Source: Verrucomicrobia bacterium UBA6775
GTDB lineage: Bacteria > Verrucomicrobiota > Verrucomicrobiia > Limisphaerales > UBA1096
DNA length: 63,275 nt
Assembly (NCBI GenBank): GCA_002453165.1
Contig: DKGH01000158.1
Coordinates: forward strand, 1 to 63,275
Direction of reading: 5' to 3'
Below are positions 15,402 through 23,758 of the stretch, piece after piece. Under the pieces are notes generated by a model. That model worked only from the letters and a program-made list of their open reading frames with translations. It ran no database searches and was not told the DNA's origin. A program made the position numbers and the translations under genes. Position 1 is the first letter of the stretch. Each line of letters starts with the position of its first letter.

Positions 15402-17792
15402 ATGCGTTTTTCCCGGACCATCCTTTTTTTGTTTTTGCTGCTTGGCCAAGCGCTTGGCCAAGCGGATGAGCGGCAGGATTTTTTTGAGTCCCGCGTGAGG
15501 CCGGTTTTGTCGACGCACTGTTTTGAGTGTCACGGGCACAAGGCCAAAGGCGGCCTGAAACTTGACTCCCGCGAGGCTACTCTCGCCGGGGGCGACAGTG
15601 GGCCGGCGTTGGTGTCGGGTAAACCGAAGGAGAGTCTGTTGCTCAAGGCGGTTCGGCACATCGACCCCGACCTGTCCATGCCGCCAAAAAAGAAACTCCC
15701 CAATCACGTTGTCAACGACCTGAAACGCTGGATTCGCGAGGGGGCCGTCTGGGCAGAGGCTCAATCGATCGGCTTTGCCACCAGCGAGATCACCGACGAA
15801 CAACGCAACCACTGGTCGTTTCGGCCTATTGCGAAACCGACCATCCCCGATGCGCCGCCCGAGTGGTCGCGTAACCCAATCGATGCGTTCGTTTTTCGAA
15901 AACTGGCCGAACAAAATCTGCCCCCTGTGCCGCTGGCGACCAAGCGGACACTGATCCGCCGTGCGACGTTTGACCTGATTGGCCTGCCGCCCGCGCCCGA
16001 GGAAATTGAGGCATTTCTTGCGGATGATTCCCCGGGTGCATGGGAGCGGTTGATCGATCGCCTGTTGGATTCACCCCACTACGGCGAACGCTGGGGGCGT
16101 CACTGGCTGGATCTCGTGCGCTACGCGGACACCGCCGGGGACGCCGCTGATTTCCCCGTGCCGGAAGCCTTCAAGTACCGCAACTACGTCATCGATGCCT
16201 TCAACAACGACAAGCCGTATGACCAGTTTGTGCGCGAGCAAATCGCCGGCGACCTGCTTCCGGCCAGCGATGAGGCGGCGTGGTGGGAACAAAAAATTGC
16301 CACCGGCTACGTGGCCATCTCGCGGCGCATTGGCGTGAGCCCGCACAATCTGAAACACATCACGATCGAGGATACGCTCAACAACATCGGCAAGACCTTT
16401 CTCGGGTTGACGATCGGCTGCGCCCGCTGCCACGACCACAAATTTGATCCCATCCCGACGTCGGACTACTACGCGCTCTACGGCATTTTCAACAGCTCGG
16501 TCTATCCGCACGCCGGGGCGGAGCATCAACCTTACCGGAAGGACTTCACCTACCGCGTCGGCCAAAAACAGGCGAACGAAATCCTGAAACCATTCCGAGA
16601 GCGTCTCGCGAACTGGGACAAGAAGGAGCGCGACAAGTTTTACGAGTACAGATTGTTCCAGTCGCAGGTGGTCAAGGGGCCGAAGACGCGGCAGTCCGTC
16701 TGGGCGGAGCTTGAGGAGATTCGCACCCAACGGGCCGAGGTGGCCAGCACGTTCCCACCGCTGGAAATCGCGTTTGCCATCAGCGAGGGCACGGCGGGCG
16801 ATGCCTACATTCAAAAACAGGGCGACCCCGGCAAGCGTACGCAGGGGGCGCTGGTGCGCCGCGGATTCCTGCAGGTGCTCGGCGGCCAAAAACTTTCCGC
16901 CTCAGCCAAAGGCAGTGGCCGATTGCAACTGGCCGACTGGCTCACGCATCCGGACAACCCGCTCACTGCGCGCGTCATGGTCAACCGCATCTGGCACTAT
17001 CACTTTGGACGAGGTCTCGTACCGACACCGAGTGACTTTGGTGTTCGCGGCACGGCGCCGACACACCCCGGGTTACTCGATCACTTGGCGACTGAATTCA
17101 TGAATAACGGCTGGTTGGTTAAGCAGATGCACCGGGCCATCATGACCTCGCGCACCTATCGTCTGGCCAATGACGATCACGCAGCAAACCTCGCTGTTGA
17201 TCCCGGGAACCAATTACTATGGCGGGCCAACCGGCGGCGGCTTGATGCCGAGCAACTCCGGGATGCCCTGCTCGTTTTCAGCGGCGAACTCGACCGCACG
17301 CCGGGCGGACGGCATCCGTTTCCGCATCACCTCACCTATTTTTACCGGCAGCACGAACCGTTTCAGGAAGAGTACGCGTCGAGAAAACGCAGCGTCTATC
17401 TCATGCAGCAGCGGATTCAAAAGAACCCGTACCTCGACTTGTTCGACGGACCGGATGGCAGCCTGCACTTCGGTGAAAGGCGCTCGACGGTGACTACACT
17501 GCAGGCGTTGTACTTCATGAATTCCGAGTTCATCCACGACCGGGCGGATGCCATCGCGCGGCGCCTGGCCAAGGTTGCCCCGGACGAAACCAAGCGCTTG
17601 GTCAAGCTATATGAGTTGATTTTCAACCGGCCGCCGCAGCCGGACGAGCTGGCTTTCGCGGGCAGCTATCTGCGCACGCGCCTGGCCAAGGCGGAAACCG
17701 GTTCAGCCACGCTTGGCCAAGCGGAAAAATTGGCCTGGTCGAGCCTCGTCCGTAGCATGCTCAGCAGCAACGAGTTCCTGCATATCGAATAG
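15402..17792 (+). CDS. PSCyt1-DUF1549-DUF1553 protein
   Basis: A 796-residue secreted protein of the DUF1549/DUF1553 type. The signal peptide FSRTILFLFLLLGQALGQA ends in two palindrome units. The PSCyt1 haem motif CFECH is at 40-44, followed by GGLKLDSREATLAGGDSGPA and SMPPKKKLP. DUF1549 begins near NPIDAFVFRKLAEQNLPPVP and carries the second motif CARCH (340-344) followed by DHKFDPIPTSDYYALYG. DUF1553 covers the C-terminal part (LADWLTHPDNPLTARVMVNR, GLVPTPSDFGVRG, RRLDAEQLRDALL). Another LGQA (17710-17723) lies near the C terminus. At about 800 residues it is shorter than many relatives because the spacer between the two domains lacks a LamG-type insert. A DUF1552 gene follows at once. Confidence 0.92.
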   Translation: MRFSRTILFLFLLLGQALGQADERQDFFESRVRPVLSTHCFECHGHKAKGGLKLDSREATLAGGDSGPALVSGKPKESLLLKAVRHIDPDLSMPPKKKLPNHVVNDLKRWIREGAVWAEAQSIGFATSEITDEQRNHWSFRPIAKPTIPDAPPEWSRNPIDAFVFRKLAEQNLPPVPLATKRTLIRRATFDLIGLPPAPEEIEAFLADDSPGAWERLIDRLLDSPHYGERWGRHWLDLVRYADTAGDAADFPVPEAFKYRNYVIDAFNNDKPYDQFVREQIAGDLLPASDEAAWWEQKIATGYVAISRRIGVSPHNLKHITIEDTLNNIGKTFLGLTIGCARCHDHKFDPIPTSDYYALYGIFNSSVYPHAGAEHQPYRKDFTYRVGQKQANEILKPFRERLANWDKKERDKFYEYRLFQSQVVKGPKTRQSVWAELEEIRTQRAEVASTFPPLEIAFAISEGTAGDAYIQKQGDPGKRTQGALVRRGFLQVLGGQKLSASAKGSGRLQLADWLTHPDNPLTARVMVNRIWHYHFGRGLVPTPSDFGVRGTAPTHPGLLDHLATEFMNNGWLVKQMHRAIMTSRTYRLANDDHAANLAVDPGNQLLWRANRRRLDAEQLRDALLVFSGELDRTPGGRHPFPHHLTYFYRQHEPFQEEYASRKRSVYLMQQRIQKNPYLDLFDGPDGSLHFGERRSTVTTLQALYFMNSEFIHDRADAIARRLAKVAPDETKRLVKLYELIFNRPPQPDELAFAGSYLRTRLAKAETGSATLGQAEKLAWSSLVRSMLSSNEFLHIE
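15440..15464. repeat. Tandem iterated palindrome
   Basis: Two units in 12-bp register. The second (15451-15464) is perfect and the first lacks only the leading C. They encode LGQALGQA at the signal-peptide end of the DUF1549/DUF1553 protein. Confidence 0.95.
17710..17723. repeat. Iterated palindrome, perfect
   Basis: It encodes LGQA in a helical segment (LGQAEKLAWSSLVRSMLSS) near the C terminus of the DUF1553 protein. Degenerate relatives lie nearby at 17594-17606 (RLVK). Confidence 0.92.
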
Positions 17793-17873
17793 TTTTTGTC
17801 CTGCGACGTCGGCAAAGAATCGCTTGCAATAAGAGGTTTTCAAACCAGAATGGCGGTTCACCGGAGGTTTACC

Positions 17874-19247
17874 ATGTTGAGTCCAAAAAATATTTCACGA
17901 CGTTCATTTTTGAAGGCTGGCGGCGCGACGATGCTGCTGCCGATGTTGCACTCGTCTCCCTCTGCCATGGCGGCCAAGCGCTTGGCCAAGCCGGACAAGA
18001 AACTGGTGATCATGTACATCCCCAACGGGATCGTGCGTCGGCAGTTTTTCCCGGGGGAAGGCGAGTCGGAACTCCCGGGCTTCATCGGTGGATTCAACGC
18101 CGACAAGACCAAGGAGCAACGACGGTACAAAAACGAGTCGGGCATCTACGACCTCGAGTGGACGCCCACAATGGAGCCACTCAAGGAGCACGCCAACGAT
18201 GTCACAATGATCACCGGCCTCGACCGGACATTCAAAAACGGGCAGGACGTGCACGCGCAAGGTGCCTCGTGCTACCTCACCAGTCTCTCGCCGGTGCAGG
18301 CCGAAGAGCAGGGCATCCGCCATCCGAACGGCCGCACGCTGGACCAGTTGATCGGCGACAAGGTCGGCTACAAGACGGTGCTCAACACGCTCGAGATTAG
18401 TTGCAACGGTTTTCGCGCGCCGAAGGAGCCGATCGAGTTCGACAACATTTCGTGGTATGGTCCCGGCAAGATAGCGCCGTCGATTCGCGACCCGCGCAAG
18501 CTCTACGACCGGTTGTTCTCCAAGGACAGCCTACGCACGCATGTGAGCGACGTGACCGACCTTGTGCTGGCCGATGCCAGGGCGCTTTCAAGCAGGCTAT
18601 CCAGCGAGGACCGCGCGACGATGGACGAGTACATGACCATGGTTCGCAACGTCGAGGTGCGCATGGCCAAGCTCGAGAAGCTGCTGGCCGATGCCGACAT
18701 CTCCGTGCCCAAGGAGGAAATCCTGCCACGCGGCGAATACATTCGACTGCAGGCCGACCTGATGTTGCTCGGGTTTCAGATGGGCATCACGAATGTTTCC
18801 ACCTTCATGATTGGGCCGGAGCGCTGGGACGCCACGCTGATGTATGAGGGCGTGTTCGACAAACCGGTGCAGCACCACAACATGACGCACAACCAGAAGG
18901 GCAACGGTTACCTCGAGTTGGCGAAGATCGACACGTTCCACATGCAGCAGTACGCCTACATGATTCGCCGTATGAAGGAGATCAAGGAATCGGACGGCAG
19001 CAGCATGCTGGACAACTCGCTGATCACTTACGGCGCGGCCCTGGGCGATGGTGCCACACACCAATACTACGACCTACCGATGATCTTGGCCGGCGGCGCG
19101 CAGGGTCAGATCAAGCAGGGCAGATTCATTCGGATGAAGAGCGGCACGCTCAACTCCAACCTTTGGTTGACATTGGCCAATCTCATGGGCGTGGAGATGA
19201 ATTCGTTCGCCGACAGCCATGGCGTGGTATCCGACCTGTGGACCTAA
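17874..19247 (+). CDS. DUF1552 secreted protein
   Basis: A 457-residue DUF1552 protein. I chose the ATG at 17874 because a perfect GGAGG (17863-17867) lies 6 bases upstream and it yields a Tat-like leader ISRRSFLKAGGATMLLPMLH; a TTG at 17796 would add 26 residues with no leader character. The leader is followed by AMAAKRLAKPDKK, partly encoded by the palindrome. The HxxSHH region reads HNMTHN (about 335-340), so the Ser and last His are replaced. It is the middle member of a DUF1553-DUF1552-DUF1592 run (15402-22303), the largest of the three modules in this window. Confidence 0.9.
   Translation: MLSPKNISRRSFLKAGGATMLLPMLHSSPSAMAAKRLAKPDKKLVIMYIPNGIVRRQFFPGEGESELPGFIGGFNADKTKEQRRYKNESGIYDLEWTPTMEPLKEHANDVTMITGLDRTFKNGQDVHAQGASCYLTSLSPVQAEEQGIRHPNGRTLDQLIGDKVGYKTVLNTLEISCNGFRAPKEPIEFDNISWYGPGKIAPSIRDPRKLYDRLFSKDSLRTHVSDVTDLVLADARALSSRLSSEDRATMDEYMTMVRNVEVRMAKLEKLLADADISVPKEEILPRGEYIRLQADLMLLGFQMGITNVSTFMIGPERWDATLMYEGVFDKPVQHHNMTHNQKGNGYLELAKIDTFHMQQYAYMIRRMKEIKESDGSSMLDNSLITYGAALGDGATHQYYDLPMILAGGAQGQIKQGRFIRMKSGTLNSNLWLTLANLMGVEMNSFADSHGVVSDLWT
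17972..17991. repeat. Palindrome with preceding half-unit
   Basis: A half-unit GGCCAAG followed by CGCTTGGCCAAGC (17979-17991). It is read as AKRLAK just after the Tat leader of the DUF1552 protein. Confidence 0.85.
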
Positions 19248-19325
19248 CTTTTCGTCGGATGATGAATCGCACGCGGAGCCGCGGAGCCGCGGAGTTTGTT
19301 AGGGCGGGGGTCAAAAAAGGCATAT

Positions 19326-19402
19326 CGGACTCGCAGACTCGTCCCTCCACAGCGAGTTCGTGGGTTGTTGTTACGAATTGGAGGGATGAGCCAGCGAGTC
19401 CG
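19326..19402. repeat. Dispersed hairpin element (REP/MITE-like)
   Basis: Two 23-base arms (19326-19348 and 19380-19402) are inverted repeats matching at 20 of 23 positions around a 31-base loop, which itself holds a small TTCGT/ACGAA stem. It occupies the gap between the DUF1552 gene and the next PSD-type gene. A 19/23 copy of the right arm recurs at 45239-45261, so the element is dispersed. No open frame or transposase is associated with it. Confidence 0.7.
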
Positions 19403-19447
19403 TTCTGGCCAGCCACATTTAGCACCTCCGCGCCTCCTCGCCTCTGC

Positions 19448-22303
19448 TTGAGCCTGATTCTTTTCGGGTTAGCCAGCTTGCTGCCTGTTAAGGCGGCGGA
19501 TGATTTTCAGCAGAAGCTGCAGCCGATCTTTGCCAAGCACTGCGTCAAGTGCCACGGCGGCGAGAAGGTAAAGGGCAAGGTCAACCTCAAGGAGATCGCC
19601 AACGCCGGCCAGTTCCTTGCCAAGCCTGAACTCATCAAGGAAATCATCGACGTCATCGACGCCGGCGACATGCCGCCCGAGGACGAGCCGCAGCTCAAAC
19701 CAGCCGATCGATCCGTGATGCTCACTTCGCTCAAGGCGATGCTGCAAACCGCCGCCACAGGGCAGATTGCCAAGCGCAATCCGCCACGCCGGCTCAACCG
19801 ATTCCAGTACAATAACGCTGTGCGAGACCTGTTCCAGCTCAACCGCGACGTGTTTGCGTTGTCGGAAAAGTTGATGACCCGCGAGACGATTTACCTCAAC
19901 GCACCGAAGATGCCGGAGCGGGTCAACGCCCGTTCGTTGGCGCTGCATCCCACCGGCGGCATGGGCGAGGTGAAACCCTTCCCGCAGGACCTCCGAGCCT
20001 CTCACGGGTTCGACAATCAGGCCAATCAACTGACGCTCTCGCCGCTGCTGCTCGATGCCTTTTTTCGACTGAGCATTTCGATCGTCGACAGCCCGGACTT
20101 CAACGAAAACAGTGTTGGCATTTGGAACGATTTTTTCATGCCACCCGGTGAGGGTGCGGATGTATCGGCTGAGACTCACAGGCGGATCGCCGGTTTTTTG
20201 CGGCAAGCTTTTCGCGGCCCGGTGGAGCCGGCCACAGTCGATCGTTACACCGCCTATGCGCTGGGCAAGTTGAAGGAGGACTTGTCCTACACTGACACGA
20301 TGAAGAAGGTCGCCTCCGCGGCATTGTCCTCGCCGTTGTTCCTGTACCACTACCAGCCAGAAGAGCCGGATCAGCGCCCGTTCGCACTGGCCTCCAACCT
20401 TTCGTTTTTCCTCTGGGCCAGCAGCCCGGATGCGGAGCTACTCGACCTCGCCGAGAGCGGCGAATTGGCCAAGCCGGAAGTGTTGGGAGAAACAATCAAG
20501 CATATGTTGGCCGACCCGCGCATCGAGCGATTCCTCGATAGCTTTCCTTCGCAGTGGATGCAGCTTGAAAACATCCTCGCCGCCACGCCGGATCCCAAGT
20601 TGCACCGCTACTTTTCGTTGGACAAACAGCACCCGGCCAGTCTGCAGATGCTTATCGAGCCGCTGCTGCTCTTCGATGCCGTGTTTGTCGAGAACCGGCC
20701 GATCACCGAGTTGGTCATGCCGGCCTTCAGTTATCGCAGCGACTTTCTCAACGACTGGTATGCCAGTGACCTGAAGCCGCAGCAGGCCGACCGCAAAAAA
20801 ATTGCGGAGGAAAACAAGCCGATCGAGGCCAAGCGCCGAGCCGCCGAGAAGGAAATTAATTCCGCCAAGACCGAGCTGGAGGACTACACCAAATCCATCC
20901 CGGAGATTATCAAAAAAACTGCGGACGCGCTTGACCTCGCGCCCGGCCAGGCGCGATGGGAGGCCGCCCAGCTCGAGGCTCTCGCGAACAACGTGGCGCT
21001 GTCTCCCTGGCAACGCATCGGGCCGTTCGGGGAGGGCGACCTGAAAAAAGCCCACGATCGCGCGTTTATCAACGAGACCGAGGTCGACCTGAAAAAGACC
21101 CATGGCAACCTGATTTGGGAGCCGGCCGGGAATCTCGAGGACGGCAAACAACATCAATTGACCGGGGCCAATTGCAGCACGTACCTCTTCCGCACCATCC
21201 ACTCCGGCATCGAGCAGGAGCGCGAGCTGTCGATCGGCAGTGACGACAGCTTCAAGATTTGGATAAACGGTAAACTGGTCGCCGACAAATACATTACGCG
21301 CGGTCTCGCGCCGGATCAGGACAAAGTCAAGGTGCGCTTGGCCAAGGGCGAAAACAAATTGCTCTTCAAGGTTTCCAACGGCGGTGGTGGTTACGGGTTT
21401 TACTTCAAGACCGAGGCCATCCCGCTTCCCGGCGACGTCGTCACCGCAATGAAAGTGGAACCGGCCAAGCGCTCGGGGGAGCAACAGGCCACCTTGGCCA
21501 AGTACTACCGTTCCCTGGCCGGCGAGCTGGAACCGGTCCGCAGGGAAACCGAGGCCAAGCGCCAGCGCTTGGCCAAGCTACTGAACGAAAAACAGGATGC
21601 ACTGAACAAACTGCCCAAGCCGCGCAACCCGGATGATGTCCAAAACGAATTGAACCGGCGATTCGACGACGAGATTCGTGGCAAGGTGCGTCGCAACGAG
21701 TTCGTCCGAGTGGCGGCAAAAAACCCGAGGTACGGCGGTGTGATCACCAGCGCGGCCATGCTCAGCATGAACAATGGCACGCATCGCACCCACCCCATCG
21801 CACGTGGGGCCTGGGTGATCGAGGTCATCTTTAATGATCCGCCGCCGCCGCCGCCCAACGACGTGCCGCCCTTGAACGAGGACGCCGCCGAGGAGCACCT
21901 CACCATCCGTGAGAAATTTGCCAAGCATCGCGAGAATCCCGACTGCGCCGGCTGCCATTCGCGGCTCGACCCGCTTGGCTTTGCACTAGAGAACTTCGAC
22001 ATTACCGGCCGCTGGCGTGACAAGTACCCGAACGGCCGAGACGTCGATGCCACCGGTACCCTGTTGCGCAAATACCCATTCAAGGACGTGGTGAAATTCA
22101 AGGAATCAATCGTCACGGAGGACAAGCGATTCGCCAAGGCGTTCACCGCCCACCTGTTGCGCTTCGCCCTCGCCCGCGAACTCACCCCGGCTGACGCGTT
22201 GGCAGTGGAGCGGATCGTCAACCAAACCGAGGCCGATCAATTCCGGCTCAAGTCACTGATCACCGAAGTCATCCACAGCGACCGTTTTCGACAGGTGGAT
22301 TAA
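19448..22303 (+). CDS. PSCyt1/DUF1587-DUF1592-DUF1588-DUF1585 protein with large insert
   Basis: About 951 residues. The signal peptide SLILFGLASLLPVKA begins at a TTG (19448). The frame stays open upstream to 19163, but that part overlaps the DUF1552 gene and crosses the hairpin repeat, so I reject it; ATGs at 19259 and 19262 remain possible. Haem motifs are CVKCH (32-36) and CAGCH (833-837). The DUF1592-like ASNLSFFLWASSPDAELLDL is followed by an unusual insert of charged helices (AKRRAAEKEINSAKTELEDY), a PA14- or discoidin-like beta domain (SIGSDDSFKIWINGKLVADK) and a second coiled coil. DUF1588/1585 then close the protein. It is likely exported and partners the upstream DUF1552 protein. 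Confidence 0.85.
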   Translation: MSLILFGLASLLPVKAADDFQQKLQPIFAKHCVKCHGGEKVKGKVNLKEIANAGQFLAKPELIKEIIDVIDAGDMPPEDEPQLKPADRSVMLTSLKAMLQTAATGQIAKRNPPRRLNRFQYNNAVRDLFQLNRDVFALSEKLMTRETIYLNAPKMPERVNARSLALHPTGGMGEVKPFPQDLRASHGFDNQANQLTLSPLLLDAFFRLSISIVDSPDFNENSVGIWNDFFMPPGEGADVSAETHRRIAGFLRQAFRGPVEPATVDRYTAYALGKLKEDLSYTDTMKKVASAALSSPLFLYHYQPEEPDQRPFALASNLSFFLWASSPDAELLDLAESGELAKPEVLGETIKHMLADPRIERFLDSFPSQWMQLENILAATPDPKLHRYFSLDKQHPASLQMLIEPLLLFDAVFVENRPITELVMPAFSYRSDFLNDWYASDLKPQQADRKKIAEENKPIEAKRRAAEKEINSAKTELEDYTKSIPEIIKKTADALDLAPGQARWEAAQLEALANNVALSPWQRIGPFGEGDLKKAHDRAFINETEVDLKKTHGNLIWEPAGNLEDGKQHQLTGANCSTYLFRTIHSGIEQERELSIGSDDSFKIWINGKLVADKYITRGLAPDQDKVKVRLAKGENKLLFKVSNGGGGYGFYFKTEAIPLPGDVVTAMKVEPAKRSGEQQATLAKYYRSLAGELEPVRRETEAKRQRLAKLLNEKQDALNKLPKPRNPDDVQNELNRRFDDEIRGKVRRNEFVRVAAKNPRYGGVITSAAMLSMNNGTHRTHPIARGAWVIEVIFNDPPPPPPNDVPPLNEDAAEEHLTIREKFAKHRENPDCAGCHSRLDPLGFALENFDITGRWRDKYPNGRDVDATGTLLRKYPFKDVVKFKESIVTEDKRFAKAFTAHLLRFALARELTPADALAVERIVNQTEADQFRLKSLITEVIHSDRFRQVD
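21566..21578. repeat. Near-perfect palindrome
   Basis: CGCTTGGCCAAGC in a coiled-coil segment (RQRLAKLLNEKQ) of the large PSD-type protein. It is read in the LAK frame, which suits a charged helix. Confidence 0.7.
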
Positions 22304-22327
22304 CGTTGACTCCGGCGAGTCATCGTT
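22302..22327 (+). terminator. Possible terminator hairpin
   Basis: A 26-base stem-loop (4 bp, one T-T mismatch, 6 bp; loop CGGC) begins at the stop codon of the PSD-type gene and is followed by a short T-rich run. It could end the module transcript; the T tract is weak. Confidence 0.4.
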
Positions 22328-22348
22328 GGATTTATTTCAAACCAAACG

Positions 22349-23695
22349 ATGCCGATGAAAAATAGTTCCCAATCCAATCGAAGGCGGTTCCTGAAATCCA
22401 GCGCTGCAGTGGTACTTGGAGCGCCGGCGATCATCCCGTCATCGGCGCTTGGCCAAGCGGGCAAACCGGCACCCAGTCAACGAATCGCGGTCGGCCTGAT
22501 TGGTTGTGGTGCGCGGGGCGTGGGCGTGATGAAGTCGTTTCTTAACGAACCCTCCGTGCAGGTTGTCGCTGTTTGTGATCCGTACAAGCTGCACTACCGT
22601 GGCCGCAAGGAGGGTCGCGCGCTGGGCCGCCAACCGGCTGCGGAGGCCGTCGGAAAAAAGTACGGCACGAAACCGTGCGACACCTACGCCGACTATCGCC
22701 GACTGTGTGCGCGGAAAGACATCGATGCGGTCATCGTGGCCACTCCGGACCATTGGCACGCAGTGCAGGCGCTTGAGTCTTTGCGAAACGGTCAGGACGT
22801 TTACTGCGAAAAACCGGTCACCCACTTTTTTACCGAAGGTCAGGCATTGTATCGGGAGGTTGCCAAGCAGAAGGCGATCTTTCAGACCGGCTCACAGCAG
22901 CGTTCAACGGTCAACTTTCATCGGGCTGTCGAATTGATCCGCAACGGCCTCATCGGGAAGGTGAAAGAGGTGCAGATCGGTCTGCCCAAGGGGCCGGCCG
23001 AGATTCGTGGAAGCGTCGCCTTGGAAGATCGTTCCGGCCGCGAGGATTACCAACTCTGGACCGGCCCGGCACCGATGTTGCCTTACGTCCACGCGCGTCA
23101 TCACCAGATGTGGCGGTTGCACTTGGCCTACGGTGGCGGGCAGTTGATGGACTGGATCGGGCACCACAACGACATCGCCCACTGGGCGTTGGGTGAGGAT
23201 CAGGGCGGCCCCTCTCGAGTTGAGGCTAGGAATTTCATCTGGAGCCCGGTTCCGATTTACAAGGCGCCTATAATCTACGAGGTACACTGCGAATATTCCG
23301 GGGGCATCCGGAGCAGTATCGGCACGCATAACCCGATGGGGGCGCGCTTTATCGGCGAGGACGGCTGGGTGTACGTCAACCGGGGCAAGCTTGACGCCTC
23401 CAACCGTGACTGGCTCAAGCCCGGATTCGTGCCGGGTGAATTTAAGGCATACAAGTCCGCGAACCACGTCCGCAACTTTCTCGACTGTATCAGGAGCCGC
23501 AAGCCGGCGATTTGCCCGGCGGAGACGGCGCATCGGTCCATCACCCCCGGCCACCTTGGCTACGTCTCGGAGGCGCTTGGCCGGGCGTTGAATTGGGATC
23601 CGAAAACTGAGCAGGTCATCGGCGACAGCGAAGCCCAAGCGTTGCTTACAAAGATGCACCACCGCAAGCCTTGGACACTGGGACTAAAACCGTGA
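22349..23695 (+). CDS. Tat-exported Gfo/Idh/MocA-family oxidoreductase
   Basis: A 448-residue NAD(P)-dependent sugar-type oxidoreductase. A Tat leader, SNRRRFLKSSAAVVLGAPA, ends in SSALGQA encoded by a perfect palindrome. The Rossmann fold begins RIAVGLIGCGARGVGVMKSF (GxGxxG). ATPDHWHAVQALESLRNGQD and VYCEKPVTHFFTEG match the family, the latter holding the EKP catalytic-lysine motif. The C-terminal half, with MDWIGHHNDIAHWALGED, is the substrate-binding domain. Related exported enzymes from this phylum act on sugar or glycoside derivatives; the substrate here is unknown. It is followed by a DUF1501 gene, a frequent neighbour. Confidence 0.9.
   Translation: MPMKNSSQSNRRRFLKSSAAVVLGAPAIIPSSALGQAGKPAPSQRIAVGLIGCGARGVGVMKSFLNEPSVQVVAVCDPYKLHYRGRKEGRALGRQPAAEAVGKKYGTKPCDTYADYRRLCARKDIDAVIVATPDHWHAVQALESLRNGQDVYCEKPVTHFFTEGQALYREVAKQKAIFQTGSQQRSTVNFHRAVELIRNGLIGKVKEVQIGLPKGPAEIRGSVALEDRSGREDYQLWTGPAPMLPYVHARHHQMWRLHLAYGGGQLMDWIGHHNDIAHWALGEDQGGPSRVEARNFIWSPVPIYKAPIIYEVHCEYSGGIRSSIGTHNPMGARFIGEDGWVYVNRGKLDASNRDWLKPGFVPGEFKAYKSANHVRNFLDCIRSRKPAICPAETAHRSITPGHLGYVSEALGRALNWDPKTEQVIGDSEAQALLTKMHHRKPWTLGLKP
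22446..22459. repeat. Iterated palindrome, perfect
   Basis: It encodes LGQA at the end of the Tat leader of the oxidoreductase (SSALGQA, then GKPAPSQ). Confidence 0.95.
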
Positions 23696-23758
23696 GCGTT
23701 TTGGATTCGTGCTCTTGTCAAATGCACTTGGGCACATAGGATTCCCCGGAGGTTCGCT

